Assembly (NCBI GenBank): GCA_036250195.1
Contig: JAVHZZ010000006.1
Coordinates: 75,757,869-75,821,868 of the forward strand
Length of the DNA: 64,000 nucleotides
From: Mixophyes australis
Taxonomy: Eukaryota > Chordata > Amphibia > Anura > Limnodynastidae
Direction of reading: 5' to 3'
Part shown: piece after piece, positions 32,999-44,600 of the stretch
Layout of the letters: every line of letters starts with the position of its first letter
Numbering within the stretch: the stretch's first letter is position 1
Program-made: the position numbers and the translations under genes
The notes under the pieces: model-generated
What the model was told of the DNA's origin: nothing
Seen by the model: the letters and a program-made list of their open reading frames with translations, nothing else
Database searches by the model: none

Positions 32999-33346
32999 AG
33001 TCGACAATATAATGATATTGACTGTATTATTAGGACATCAATTGCAATGTAGACAATATTTATTAGGTTGACAATTCAATAGTAGACAGTATTATCTCTA
33101 ACTCTAACCCTGTCCCTATCCCTAGACCTGTCCCTTTCCCTATCCCTTCACCTGTCCCTATCGCTAGATCTGTCCCTATCCCTAGACCTATCCCTATCCC
33201 AGTCCCTAGAACTGTCCCTAACCATATCCCTAGCCCTATAATAATACTTTCCACATTTGAATAGTCTACCTAATCATACTGTCCAGCATGTGAATTGGTG
33301 ACCTAATAATACTGTTGAAACCTTAATTGTCGACTGTTACACAAGC
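32999..33346. mobile_element. TIR element with CCCTAN minisatellite core
   Basis: The left flank (GTCGACAATATAATGATATT, TATTATTAGG, AGGTTGACAATTCAATAG) and the right flank, reverse-complemented (GTCGACAATTAAGG, TATTATTAGGT, AGGTAGACTATTCAAATG), form imperfect inverted repeats of about 100 bp. Between them (33100-33240) is an array of CCCTAT, CCCTAG and (A)CCTGTC units. The ends of the element and any target duplication are not exactly defined. Confidence 0.75.
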
Positions 33347-33479
33347 TGATTAATCAAGGCCAAAATGTCAAACAGTGGGAGATGGAATTGTCCTTGAGAA
33401 ATATGTTTAAAGGGTTTAACAAACTCACACAGAAACAGGACGGGTAGCAGGTTCAGTTTAACAAACCAATGAACTCTAA

Positions 33480-33654
33480 GGGCTAGATTTACTAAGCTGC
33501 GGGTTTGAAAAAGTGGGGATGTTGCCTATAGCAACCAATCAGATTCTAGCTGTCATTTTAGAGAAAGCACTAAATAAATGAAAGCTAGAATCTGATTGGT
33601 TGCTATAGGCAACATTCCCACTTTTTCAATCCCGCAGCTTAGTAAATCTAGCCC
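33480..33654. mobile_element. palindromic MITE, 175 bp, 3-bp TSD TAA
   Basis: The ends are GGGCTAGATTTACTAAGCTG and its mirror, with TAA on both sides (33477-33479 and 33655-33657). The arms contain GATGTTGCCTATAGCAACC and its complement. It is inserted in the noncoding part of hAT copy B. TAA is the preferred PIF/Harbinger target. Confidence 0.93.
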
Positions 33655-34214
33655 TAAGACTTATGGTTTTTCACTGTTCCTCCATCCGCTGAAGACTATA
33701 AAGGGTGTAATTCCACCTTGTTACCAACTCTTGCTTCAGTTGGTGGCAGGGCATATTAAATTGTTCTTGTAGCTGCTGCAAACTAATCGACAGAGCAAGG
33801 GCACAAACACACAGCAGTTCATAGCACATCTAGAAAACAATGCCACACAGCAGTGGCAGAAAAGAAAAGTGGTGCAAGATGGAATTGTTCTTGAGCCCTC
33901 CCACCCACCCTTATGATGGATCTTAAAAAGGACATGCACACCTTACCAAACCAAGCGCTTTAGCGACAAGGAGTGCCACTTTTGTGGCTGAAGTGTTTGG
34001 TTTGCTTGGGCTCCCACAAAACAAGCTAAAAATGGTCTTAAGGAACCTAAGCTAACAGTGCTGTTAATAAACTCTACAGTGGCAAAATGTTGTTGTCATT
34101 ATCCTCAGCCTCAGCCTCATCAGTGTGTACATCATCCTCACACAATATTAATTCATCCCCGCTGGAATCCACCATTACAGAAGTCTCTGTACTTTTATGT
34201 AATTGGTGGTAAAG

Positions 34215-36088
34215 GCCTTCCTCATGGAATTTGTAGTTAATTTTGATGAACATCAGCTGTTACACATTTTTAGGAAGTAGTCTCCTACGGTGATCGCTGA
34301 CAAGGTTCCCAGCTGCGCTGAAAACTCTTTCCAAGTACACACTGGAGGGTGGGCAGCTTAATTATTGCAGACTGTCTGACTTGTCTATTTGTACGGTGTC
34401 GTTAAAATAATCCTCCACCATCCTTTGGATATTGATAGTAGGATCAGGTGGAGTAATGGCAGAGATATTGCGGTTTTTGGTCAATTCTTTTAGACCACAC
34501 TAGGGGGTAAATGTATCAAGCTGAGAGTTTTCTGGCGGGTTTGAAAAGTGGAGATGTTGCCTATAGCAACCAATCAGAGTCTATCTGTCATTTTGTAGAT
34601 TGTAGTAAAGAAATGATAGCTAGAATCTGATTGGCTTTTCAAACCCGCCGGAAAACTCTCAGCTTGATACATTTACCCCTAGATGTCAAAATGTTGTGCT
34701 GAGTCATCTTCATCATCCCTGGGTCACTTGGGAAAGTCAAGTTTTTTCCCCTGTCATGTCACGTAACACTTGAGCTGTCATCTTGCTCACCAGGTGCTCC
34801 TTGCATCTCTTGAAATCTGGGTCAGTTGGAAAGAAAGAGAAGACATAACTCTTAAACCGAGGATCAAGCACAGTCGCCAAAATGTAATGATCCAATTTCA
34901 AGATTTTGATAACTCTTGGATCCTGGCGAAGCGAATAAAGTACTTGATCTACAAGTCCAACATACTAGCATAATTGCTTTGTTTCATCTCTTCCTTCATT
35001 TCCTCAAGCTGCTTTTCCACCAGTCTAATTAAGGGAATCACTTGGCTCAAGCTAACAGTGTCTGAACTCAGTTCACAGGTGACTACTTCGAATGCTTTAA
35101 CCACCTTGCGCAAAAGTTTTCTCCACTGCGCTGGACTAAAATACATTCACCCTCCTTTCCCAATGTGATGGCTTGTGGAGTAAGCGTGGATGGCTTTTCG
35201 CTGTTCCTCCATCTTCAGAAGCATATAAAGGGTGGAATTCCTCCTTGTTACTACCTCTTGCTTCAGTTGGTGGCATGGCAAATTAAATTGTTCTTGTAGC
35301 TGCTGCAATCTCCTACATGCTGTTGCAGAATGTCCCAAAATTTTACAGGCCAAAGACAGCATCTCCTGCACGTCCCTCTCATTTTTCTGAAATCTCTGCA
35401 CCACCAAGTTGATTGTGTGAGCAAAACAGGGAATCTGATGGAATTCACCCAGCTGTAATGCTCTCACAATATTGGTGGCATTATCTGAAATGACATATCC
35501 TCAGGAGAGTCCAAGCGGGATAAGCCATGTAGAAATGACATCCCTTAGTTTTTGTAACAGATTGTCAGCTGTAAGCCTCTTAGTAAAGCCAGTGATACAC
35601 AGAGTAGCCTGCCTCTGAAAAATATGACGTAGTTGGGTACATGCTGCTGATGTTCTTGCTGGTGAAGGTAAATCCCAACCCAGTGGGCTGTCACAGTCAT
35701 ATAATCTTTAGTTTGCCCACTTCCGCTTGTCCACGTAATTGTGCTTAAGTGTACATTGGGTAGAATGGCATTTTGTAGCCCAATAATTATATTTTTAAGA
35801 ACCTGGATATAGAACGCAGATCTAATTCTAGCATAGTTGCCATGGCGTCTGTGATCCGCTTTGCGACTGGGTGACAGCATTCATACTTGCTTCCTCTTGC
35901 AAAGGATTGTTTAACAGTCAATTGTTGTAAACTACTAGTAGCCTTCTTCTTGGTCTGCTTCTGGGATGAAGATCCACCCCCAGCAGCAGCAGCAGTGGGA
36001 CTAACGTTCAAGAACTCTTCTGAGGAATCCTGGATAGTGGAGGAATCATCTAGTCTTAGCAACTTGGATGCAGGGCTAACTCCAATCA

Positions 36089-36090
<2 letters not shown>
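34215..36090 (-). pseudogene. hAT transposase (ZBED-like), copy B
   Basis: From the N-terminal side, a linker with Ala/Gly/Ser and LQQLTVKQSFARGSKY, then CHPVAKRITDAMATM (about 35870-36010). The central RNase H-like region follows at 35147-35467, with CFAHTINLVVQRF and VVTRRNSTLYMLLKM. Here the normally conserved Trp of the hAT 'TRWNS' motif is Arg. A Glu-rich KQLEEMKEEMKQSN helix lies near 35000. The C-terminal dimerisation block is still readable at about 34230-34345 (SSVYLERVFSAAGNLVSDHR, then RRLLPKNV, stop, QLMFIKIN). A MITE sits at 34504-34679, and several frames and stops interrupt the reading, so it is inactive. The BED zinc finger is not seen in this copy but is in copy C. Confidence 0.88.
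34504..34679. mobile_element. palindromic MITE, 176 bp, 3-bp TSD TAG
   Basis: The ends GGGGTAAATGTATCAAGCTG and mirror are flanked by TAG on both sides (34501-34503 and 34680-34682). The inner part (GATGTTGCCTATAGCAACC) is shared with 33480-33654 and 26031-26204, while the outer ends match 25696-25845. It interrupts the hAT transposase. Confidence 0.93.

Positions 36091-36120
<30 letters not shown>
36088..36120. repeat. (CA)n microsatellite
   Basis: About 16 uninterrupted CA units at the boundary of hAT copy B. Confidence 0.95.
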
Positions 36121-36122
<2 letters not shown>

Positions 36123-38972
36123 ATATTTATAGTGGTTATGTAAGATTTCAGTATTAGGTCATATATATATATAGCTATAGTTATATCTGGCTATCTAAGG
36201 ATTGTTTAGAAACTGCAAAAGTACAAATAATCTTTTGTGATGATAAGCTCCTACCTTGTTTTATGGTGAAACACATGGATTAGCAGTCCAATCAATTAGC
36301 AATTGTAGTAGTGCAGAAGTTTTCACTAGCCTATGGGAGGAGTTGGATAGAAGTGATCCCTTGCCCAGTATGAAATGCTCCAGTGCGCATAGTTTTGCAC
36401 TGAAGTGCAGCTATGATATCAGTGGACAAGTAGGAGATGAAGATTTTGTACTTTGTAAATGACCCATTATGGTTGTATTTGCACAATAACATCTGAGCAA
36501 CTAGGTAAATGCGTTGAAATTTAGGCAAAAAATTAAATGTGCTAATAATCACTGCAAACCAGATCATAAATGACCCCACGACTACTCACACCATCAGTTA
36601 CAACACAACGCTATTTTCCAACACTATAATATAATTTTACATTTTTTTTTAAAGGCCTGGATATAAGGTAAATTAAAAATCTGAGTTAAAGCCAGGGAGC
36701 CTGAAGGGTGCTGAATGCATTTCAAGCTACGCACAGCATAAACAGAAGGGAGGGAGGCTCAAGGAGTAGATTTAAGGAGTGACACTTTTGAAACAAGGCC
36801 AAAGCATCCAACGAAATAAAATGTTGTCTCTTTAAGTGGCATGCAAAAAAAGAAAGAAAGAAAACTAAGCAGTACAGGCGATTTTGGCGCCGTGGTAATA
36901 ATACCCAAATCTCAGGCCAAATTTGAAATGAAAATGAATGTGATCCGTCATATGGGGCTGTTTTTCTAAGGCAGAATATATATTTTTGAACGCTGGCAAA
37001 GCAATTACTCAAATTAAGGCAACTGGAAAAATAAACACTGGTGAAAAAAAATGCAGTTAGTTTTTTTCCTTCAAGTATATTGGTTTAAAGGAGTGTGGCT
37101 GAGTTAACTCTTGTGCTGCCTCAGCTGGGGGCGAATATGCTTGGTGCAGTCATAGATTTCCCAACTCCTGTCGTAGAACAAGGGTGGATAACTTATAGAT
37201 CTCTAGTGATCGCAGAACTACATTACAGTTACCCTTATACTCAGTTACCCCATCAGCATCATGAGAGTTCAGAATCATCCCAGAGTCAGTTTGGTGGTCT
37301 CTGATATAATTTTGCCCTTTATGCTTAACACAGTTCAATGCAAAGAATTTTGAAAGGATAGTCAACTTTTTATTAGAAACCTACCATTGCTGGCTTAAAT
37401 TAATCATGAAAATGAGAGAACATTAGGACTGTTTTTATTGTATGTCTACATGAAGACATATTGAAGGACCAAAGCTGTTTTTTGCTGTGCCTCGGTCATT
37501 ATACGCTTCATAAGTGACCTTCAAACAGTGAAAATAAGCCTTGTAGAATATACCTTCCTCTATGTCAATTAAAAGGAAGCAAGTGTTTTGTACATGGTGA
37601 TCTTCATTTGTTGATGTGCTGTGCTTGCTATTCTTCTATTCATTCAATCATGAAATACTTTAAAAATGAGTAACGTGATAAAGAAGGAGGAGGGGAATGT
37701 TTAGTGGGTACATGGTGACAAACGTGATTTGGGCAAATAGAAAAGGTTTTCCTTGCACTGGGAAGTTGAATTAAAATGATTTAATTTTACCTATGATATG
37801 GGAGTTATTTTATCCTTAAATTCCCAATTTTTTTTAGGATTAGGATTTCCTGCCATTAAACTTAGTGTTTCATATAACACACACAGAAATGGACATATAA
37901 TAAGACACAAATGGCCTTGAGAGCCTCAAATCCACAAGCCAGCCTCACATTCTGGAAGTCTGTAAAGTGAAATGTTAGCACAAGTGAAGCTGGCACAATA
38001 ATTTAATTTTTTTAGACAAAAGCCTCTGCTGGGAGCTTAGGTCTTTGAAAACTTTCTTTTAAGCAAAGGGCCCGTTCCTCCCCATCTCATGGACCCAAAA
38101 GGCCCCTCAAGGGTATACGGGTCTTCAGGCCTGCTTCAGTAAAGCTTGGGGGGGCTCCTTGACATGCCCAACCCCTGAGCCTAATGGCTCCTATGGGTGT
38201 AAGGGTCACACTCATATGCTATCATATGCAGAAGTATATTAAATAAGAGTTAGGGCAGATACAGGCAGAAGCTTGAGTTGGGCTTGTGGTACGTTCAGTT
38301 TAAGCTGTTGTGATAGCAGAGTGCACGGTGGTAAAATAGATGCTATTGTCATTACACACTGGCAGTCTCCTGCATGCTTGACCAGAATAAAACACATTAG
38401 AAAATTCATATGCAGTTGACCATAAGGAGAGTTGGACCATGCAGCTTACGCAGATAACAATGCAATATCAATATTGAAAACCAAAGAAAAAAAATACTTA
38501 GAAGATATTTATTATTAATGGGAAATAAGACTTCTCGCTATTTACCAAATCCCACAGCCGCTAAAGGCTATCGCCTGCTATCATAGGTGGGTAGCCATTG
38601 CCAGGGCTTCCTGTGATGCCTCCCCATGCAAGTACTGCTGCTGTCCTTGGACAGATTTTATTTCAATCTAAATGGAAAATTTGTAATCCAATGGGAAATA
38701 TCCTTAATTGTAACTCAAAAGGAATACCCTTAATTTGTTATCCAAAGGGGAATCCAGATCTTCTTTTTATCCAAACAGTAATCAAAGTGAAATCTTCTTA
38801 TTTACATCCAATGGAAATACATATAAGAAACCATAGGACACAATGCTGACTGCTCATAACAGAATGAAAAACGAATAAAATGCATCTCCCTTAGCCATTC
38901 AATCAGCTGAAGTAACCTCAATAGCATTTGTTTGCTATTGCATTAATCTTTCATTTTTGGATGAATCAAGCT
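36121..38972. other. unassigned DNA
   Basis: No gene recognised. It contains a repeat fragment at 38500-38600 shared with 26464-26620. Short open frames are unconvincing. Confidence 0.45.
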
Positions 38973-39302
38973 GGGCTCATTTAATGTAATAAAGAAATAG
39001 GAAAGTAAGGCAAAAAAAGGAGTAAATGTTCTCCAGCACAAACCATCTTACAATGCAAGGGATGTAATTTAGTTTATTATTGTGCACATAAGTTAAATAC
39101 TGGCTGTTTTTCATGTAGCACACAAATACTTGATAGCTTTATTTTTACACTGAAACTTAAAGTTGATCTAGGACATGTCCTACCCCAACTATAAATTTGT
39201 CCCCACATTTTAAATTTACCTCGCGCTCCAATGTAACATGGTTTTGCCCAGGTGCAAATGTATTTCTTTTTTATGCTTTGCTCTCCTTAATGACTCAGGA
39301 CC
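38973..39302. mobile_element. palindromic MITE, degenerate
   Basis: The arms contain AAAGGAGTAAATG, ACAATGCAAGGGATG and CATGTAGCACACAAATACTTG on the left. The inverted partner GGACATGTCCTACCCC and AATGTAACATGGTTTTGCCC lie on the right. It ends near AATGACTCAGGACC. Same wider family as 29573-29877. No clean duplication. Confidence 0.7.
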
Positions 39303-39610
39303 ATTGACTTTAACACTCAAGGGGTAATTTGAAGCTCTTATTTTAAATGCTGAGATTGGTTGGAGACATTTGAAATCACCAAAGAGGGAGGCAACTGATT
39401 GGATATCTGTCGTCACAAAACACATACCGCCTTCCTTAGCTCACAACCAATAAAAAGCTCCATTCCCCAGCACAGAAAGTCATTCTCTTTTGCAGACCAA
39501 TAACTATTGAAAGAATTAATCAGCACTTAATGCAAAAGACGTATGCACCCCCTCATTGCAGGTCTGTGGTAAATTCATTAAGAAAATAAGTTAGAAAATA
39601 ACAAGACATT

Positions 39611-40086
39611 GGGCTTCATTTAGAGTCGGACGCAATGTGCGTCTAAGACTTACATGAAAGAGTAGAAGTGGGAGTGTGCCGCAGCTTGGTAGGGTATTAC
39701 GTGTGGCATGCAGCCCCAGTTGCGTCCCACTCGCAATACCTTATCAAGCTGCGACCAGCTCCTGCAGCTAGCTAGCTACTTGCGCCACCTAATTCCTGCC
39801 GCACTTTTTCAGTCTTGTTTTGACGTGTGTTCCACCTGCGTCTTGATCCGACTAGGGTAGTTTTTGCGGGTAGACAACCATAGTATCTGAATTATTCATG
39901 GTCACGCCTACATAACTCCGTGTTCTGCCCTTTCCCTTGTACTGAGACACAAGCTGGTTCAGTGTACACTTGCGTCTGAAAAGCAGACGGAACTGCAGGG
40001 AACTGCTGCTTACTGCGCATGCCTGTCAGTGGAAATGTGCAGGATGCACCTGAAATGGACTTTGCGTCCGACTCTAAATGAGGCGC
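39611..40086. mobile_element. TIR element, 476 bp, 3-bp TSD ATT
   Basis: The left end is GGGCTTCATTTAGAGTCGGA + CGCAA. The right end, reverse-complemented, is GCGCCTCATTTAGAGTCGGA + CGCAA. ATT flanks both (39608-39610 and 40087-40089). The interior contains further inverted segments and no transposase. Confidence 0.87.
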
Positions 40087-40089
40087 ATT

Positions 40090-41336
40090 GTGTTCCTGGT
40101 GACATGACATATGTTAAGATGGACACGCAGGGGATGATTATGTTGCCTAGTGTAAGCTTCTCATGTTCTACGCACACCTTAAAGTGACTGTACCTCTTTA
40201 TGTGCAGGCCTCGCAACATTTGGATGCCCATTGTAGATTTTGCTTCCTGCCCTGTGTGCTTTTGGCCTTTTGGATTATTGTTGCTAACCTTGTTTGGACA
40301 TTCACTCTGAGTACCCAGAGGTACTCCGTTTTTGTCTATTAAAAATCACACGAGGTCCTTCTTATATATAACTACTAACATGTGTGAATACAATTTCTGG
40401 AGACATTTTGCTGCCCACCAAGGATTGTTGATAAGTACTGCTATAAGGCTACTGTATTATTATGTCTAAACACCTGTAATTAGCTGCATGTACATAGTTA
40501 CCAACTGTCCCTAATTTTCAGTGAATGTCCCAGGTTTAAAAGATTTGTTCTTGGAACTTGCTGTTCTTGGAAAAGTCCCTATTTTTCAAGAATTGACCAG
40601 CTGTACAATAAAATTTATCTTTTTGTGAACGTCAGATGCCATTAATCTCTAGTCTTTATAAGTAAATATTGATTTGATTTATAAGAAAAGGGTACAATAT
40701 AATCAAGTTCTGTAAACATGGGATAATGAGAATTGTATTGATGAGAATTGATATTCTTAGATGCACTGACTGGTACTTATTCATGTATATTTTAAAATTT
40801 ATAAACTTAAGTGGGGGGAAACATAAAGATTAACTCAAGCTATTTTAATCTTACAAAATATGTTCATACAAATGACTAAATTCATCACAATTTCAATTGC
40901 AATTGTTTACTGTCACATTATTTATTAACAAGTATTAACACTAATGTCACCATGAACATGTGCATACAGTGGGCAGAGAAAGACTTTGGATCTATCTGTA
41001 CTTTTAATCACTCTTTACAAATGGTAATCTGTCACCAATCTAATATTGGTTTATGATCAATTATATTTAGCATTAATTTGAACTAAAATGTGATCTGACT
41101 TTCATTGAAATCCAGATAATGGAGGAGAATTGGTTAAACAAGTACAACAATTGCAATTGGCATTTTTTGTGTTTTTATTGACACAAGATCCTCTAGGATC
41201 ATCAGCTCACTTACCTGTACACATACCACATATACTTTCTGACAAGCATTCTGCTGTGCTTTGTTCCCTGTCAGTTCCTTCCACCTTTGCCTGCTGGCTT
41301 GATACATATTAATGAATGTGATTCTGATATCTTGTT
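40090..41336. other. unassigned DNA
   Basis: AT-rich, no recognised gene or repeat. Confidence 0.45.
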
Positions 41337-41345
41337 AAAATCAAG

Positions 41346-41668
41346 CATGGTGGCTAAGTGGTTAGCCTCACAGCGCTGGGGTCCTGAATTCAATTCCCGA
41401 CCATGGCCTTATCTGTGTGGAGTTTGTATATTCTCCATGTGTTTGAGTGGGTTTCCTCCGGGTGCTCCGGTTTCCTCCCACACTCCCAAAACATACTAGT
41501 AGGTTAATTGGCTGCTATCATAATTGACCCTAGTGTGTGTGTGTGTGTGTGTGTGTGTATGTTAGGGAATTTAGACTGTAAGCTCCAATGGGGCAGGGAC
41601 TGATGTGAATGAGTTCTCTGTACAGCGCTGCGGAATCAGTGGCACTATATAAATAAATGATGATGATA
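41346..41668 (+). mobile_element. tRNA-derived SINE with perfect 9-bp TSD
   Basis: An A-box-like TGGCTAAGTGGTTAGC and a B-box-like GAATTCAATTCCC form the head. The body carries GTGGGTTTCCTCCGGGTGCT, a (GT)n run near 41531-41558, and the AGCGCTGCGGAATCAGTGGC tail ending in (TGA)n. AAAATCAAG is duplicated exactly (41337-41345 and 41669-41677). This shows insertion by target-primed reverse transcription. It is the cleanest copy in the window. Confidence 0.95.
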
Positions 41669-41677
41669 AAAATCAAG

Positions 41678-44600
41678 TACAAAGTACAATTTAGCTGTCA
41701 CAATGAGCTGGGTCTTCATAACACAAGTTTGTTGAAGAGAGTCACACCAAGATCAAAAAATCAATTTATACATAATTGAAAACAAAAAATCCCACAATGA
41801 TAAGCTATGGGGGCCAATAACTGGCAGTCCTCAGTCCTGGAAGCTAGACATATGCACAAGGTTATTTCTGTTGTGCGAATACTTAAAATGACTAAACAGA
41901 CTTTACTTGCAAATCCACATACACTATTAACCCCAATCTGGATCCATATTTATGTTAAGCTGATCTCTACCCTACTGACACCACTTTATGCTTATTTTAC
42001 AACCAATGTTATTCCCATAACTATATTTTATCCTAATACAGACATTGAATTTATTTTTTCATAATTGCTATGCAACTATATTGTATTTAAAAAAAACAAA
42101 CACCCAAAGACCTGTATGTCTGTCTACTGTGAGTATGAGTCCACCATATGTAAAACACAAGAATAGTAGCGTGTATGTAAGGATACAAAAGAGAAAATAA
42201 GTACTCTACAAAAAGAACTTTGCCGTCTGTCTTACATTTTCCAAAGACCACCTTGATGGTCCAGAAAGCTATTGGAAGAATTTACTGTGGACATATGAGG
42301 CCAAAGTTTATTTTTCATAAGGGAGAAATGTCATTTTTTCAGAAGTCAAACACTGCATTCCAACAAAAGAATTGCATCCCAAGTATGAAGCCAGGAGGTA
42401 GGAGAACCCTGATTTAGAGATGGACCTGGATAGCTTGCAATCATTGATGGAACAATAAAGCTTAACATAATGTACGTCAGGCAGCTCCGCAACAATCCAG
42501 AATACACAAATAAATCTACAGCAAAATGGCTGAAACCACCCTGAATGCACAAATAAATCTACAGCAAAATGGCTGAAACAAGCCTGAATGCACAAATAAA
42601 TCTGGTTGAAACAGAAGAAAAGTTATGTTACAAAGGATCCATGCCAAAGTGTATGTGACCCAATTGAAATAATTGGCCTGATGATGAGTTGAACGTTATA
42701 CGCCCCTTTGTGTCCATAGATTACAAACATTTGCACTGTGTATGTCCACAAAGAGAGAACACGCATATGCGGTTTTTGGGTGTATGTATACCTAAAGTAA
42801 ATCTGGAGTCTATGCCACAAGTGCAGAGCTGGGCATTACATGTGTCCAATTCAGCAGCAGGCCCAATTTCTTAAAACGTGAGAATAACAGTTAGAACAAG
42901 AGCATCCATGACAAACTATCTCCATCCCGTTGTCCGGGATTAATCAACAGGACATTAAACCTTCATATGCTGTGCTTGTTGCTAAAGAAGATGCCATCTG
43001 TTATTTAATCTAATGCAAATGTTTGTGTTATTTGCTTATACTTATGCTATCTTTATCCAAAAGGTTAAAAGTTGTCTCTCACCTCCATATGTATACAGCA
43101 TCAGGTTACTGGCAGAAAATGGATTTTTACCTCTGTGCCACAATTGTACTATCAATACATGCAAATACACACGTCTGTACACTGAAAAAGTGTTTGTTTT
43201 GTCAATAGTACACTTTGTGCACAACATTTGCTGTGGCAGATCACAAGATTGTGTTTTGTGGCTCTCCTGCCTCAATGGTTCCCTCTACAGTTCTCTTGGA
43301 ACTCTCCTCCAATACACTCCATATAACCCCCCATAGACCTAGCTAGCTTCTACTAACATTTTCTTGGTCTTGCCATCAATATGATTTGCTACTCCTGACT
43401 TCATTCATATAACGTTACCAGCATTGTCCTGCAGTGAATCATGTTTATACTACTGTTTTCTGAGCTCCTGTTTATTTACTTTGCTTTTTTTGTAATGAAA
43501 ATCAGATGTGCGGCTGTTTATTGTAGCCAGTACAGGAGTACAAGCTGCTCTTGCCCTAATTAACTGAGAGCAGCTCCGAATTAGTGTTCAGAGCGGAGGA
43601 ATGAAGGGAGGTGGGGGGGAAACGAGACACATTTTTGTAACTACCTTAACTTAAACCCTTGTTTGTTTTCATTTCATCAGGGAGAAGGGCAGGGGTGTGA
43701 CCGCATAATGGAATTTGGGGAGAAGTTTTAAAGTGAAGAGATATTATTTTTGGTGGGAGAAGAAAGGGTGCATTTACTCACTACTGCACAGTAGCTGTAA
43801 GGAAAAATGGCTGTGGGTGCAAAGCAGATTGAAAACTCCCATTGCCAACACAAAGTGAGGTCTTTTTTAGGTATATTATTTCAAATTAAATCTGATTTTT
43901 GCTAATCTGATGTGGCTTCATTAAACTCTCTATTCATATAAAGACATAATGCACAAAGGACCTCTTTTTCTCTTTAAATACACTTTCAGGATGTTTCCAA
44001 AGTTGTATAAAACTATATTCAGTTTGACTAGGTAAATTCAGATGTACCTGTGGGATTTACAGGACGGTGAAAATGAGCAAAATTAGCGCTTTTCCGCTTC
44101 TGTTCACCAAAGTGGCATTTAGTCATTTGCATGAACATGTTTTGTAAGCTTAAAAAATTAGCTTTAGCTAAACTATGTTTTTCCCCCACTAAATGTGAAA
44201 ATATTTAAAAATGTAAGATTTTGTGGGTAGCAAAAAAACACTTGGAACAAGATGCAAGTTGGATAATACACTGCAATGATAAAATGGAATAACAATTAAA
44301 TACAATTTGCAGTAAAATTGACAATTGCATTGAACAGTAACAATGACAATGCACCAACAATAATGCAGTGATAATGGTACGAATGCAGCTCACAACCTGT
44401 GTCAAGTTAAGACAAATAGTGCAGTCTCTGACACCTGACTAGGATTCTCTGAACATGAATCAAAGATCTGGAATGTCATCCAGTGACTCTCATCACTATA
44501 TGGCAACATGAAGGGAGCAACAGCAATATCAGCTGTGCGACAAAAAAACAGGATAGGCTGCAGACACCTGGAATACACGTGGACCGTTCTTGGATCTAGA

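Larger units (their letters stand above)
32178..36120 (-). mobile_element. ZBED-type hAT transposon, copy B (3'-side terminus present)
   Basis: The left (3'-side) terminus TAGAGATGTTCACTGACCCCC matches the hAT consensus start. Noncoding sequence follows (32200-34210), then a minus-strand transposase from about 34215 up to 36090. Three TIR elements are inserted inside (about 32999-33346, 33480-33654 and 34504-34679). The upstream side ends at a (CA)n run at 36088-36120 and the other terminus is missing, so no target duplication can be checked. Confidence 0.85.

Noticed and set aside
33100..33240. Interstitial telomeric repeat
   Set aside because: Units are CCCTAT/CCCTAG/CCTGTC and not CCCTAA, and the array is bounded by inverted repeats of a transposon-like element.
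35787..36116. Separate small gene beginning MCVCVCVCV
   Set aside because: The start is the (CA)n microsatellite read in frame, and the remainder is the hAT transposase N-terminal region.
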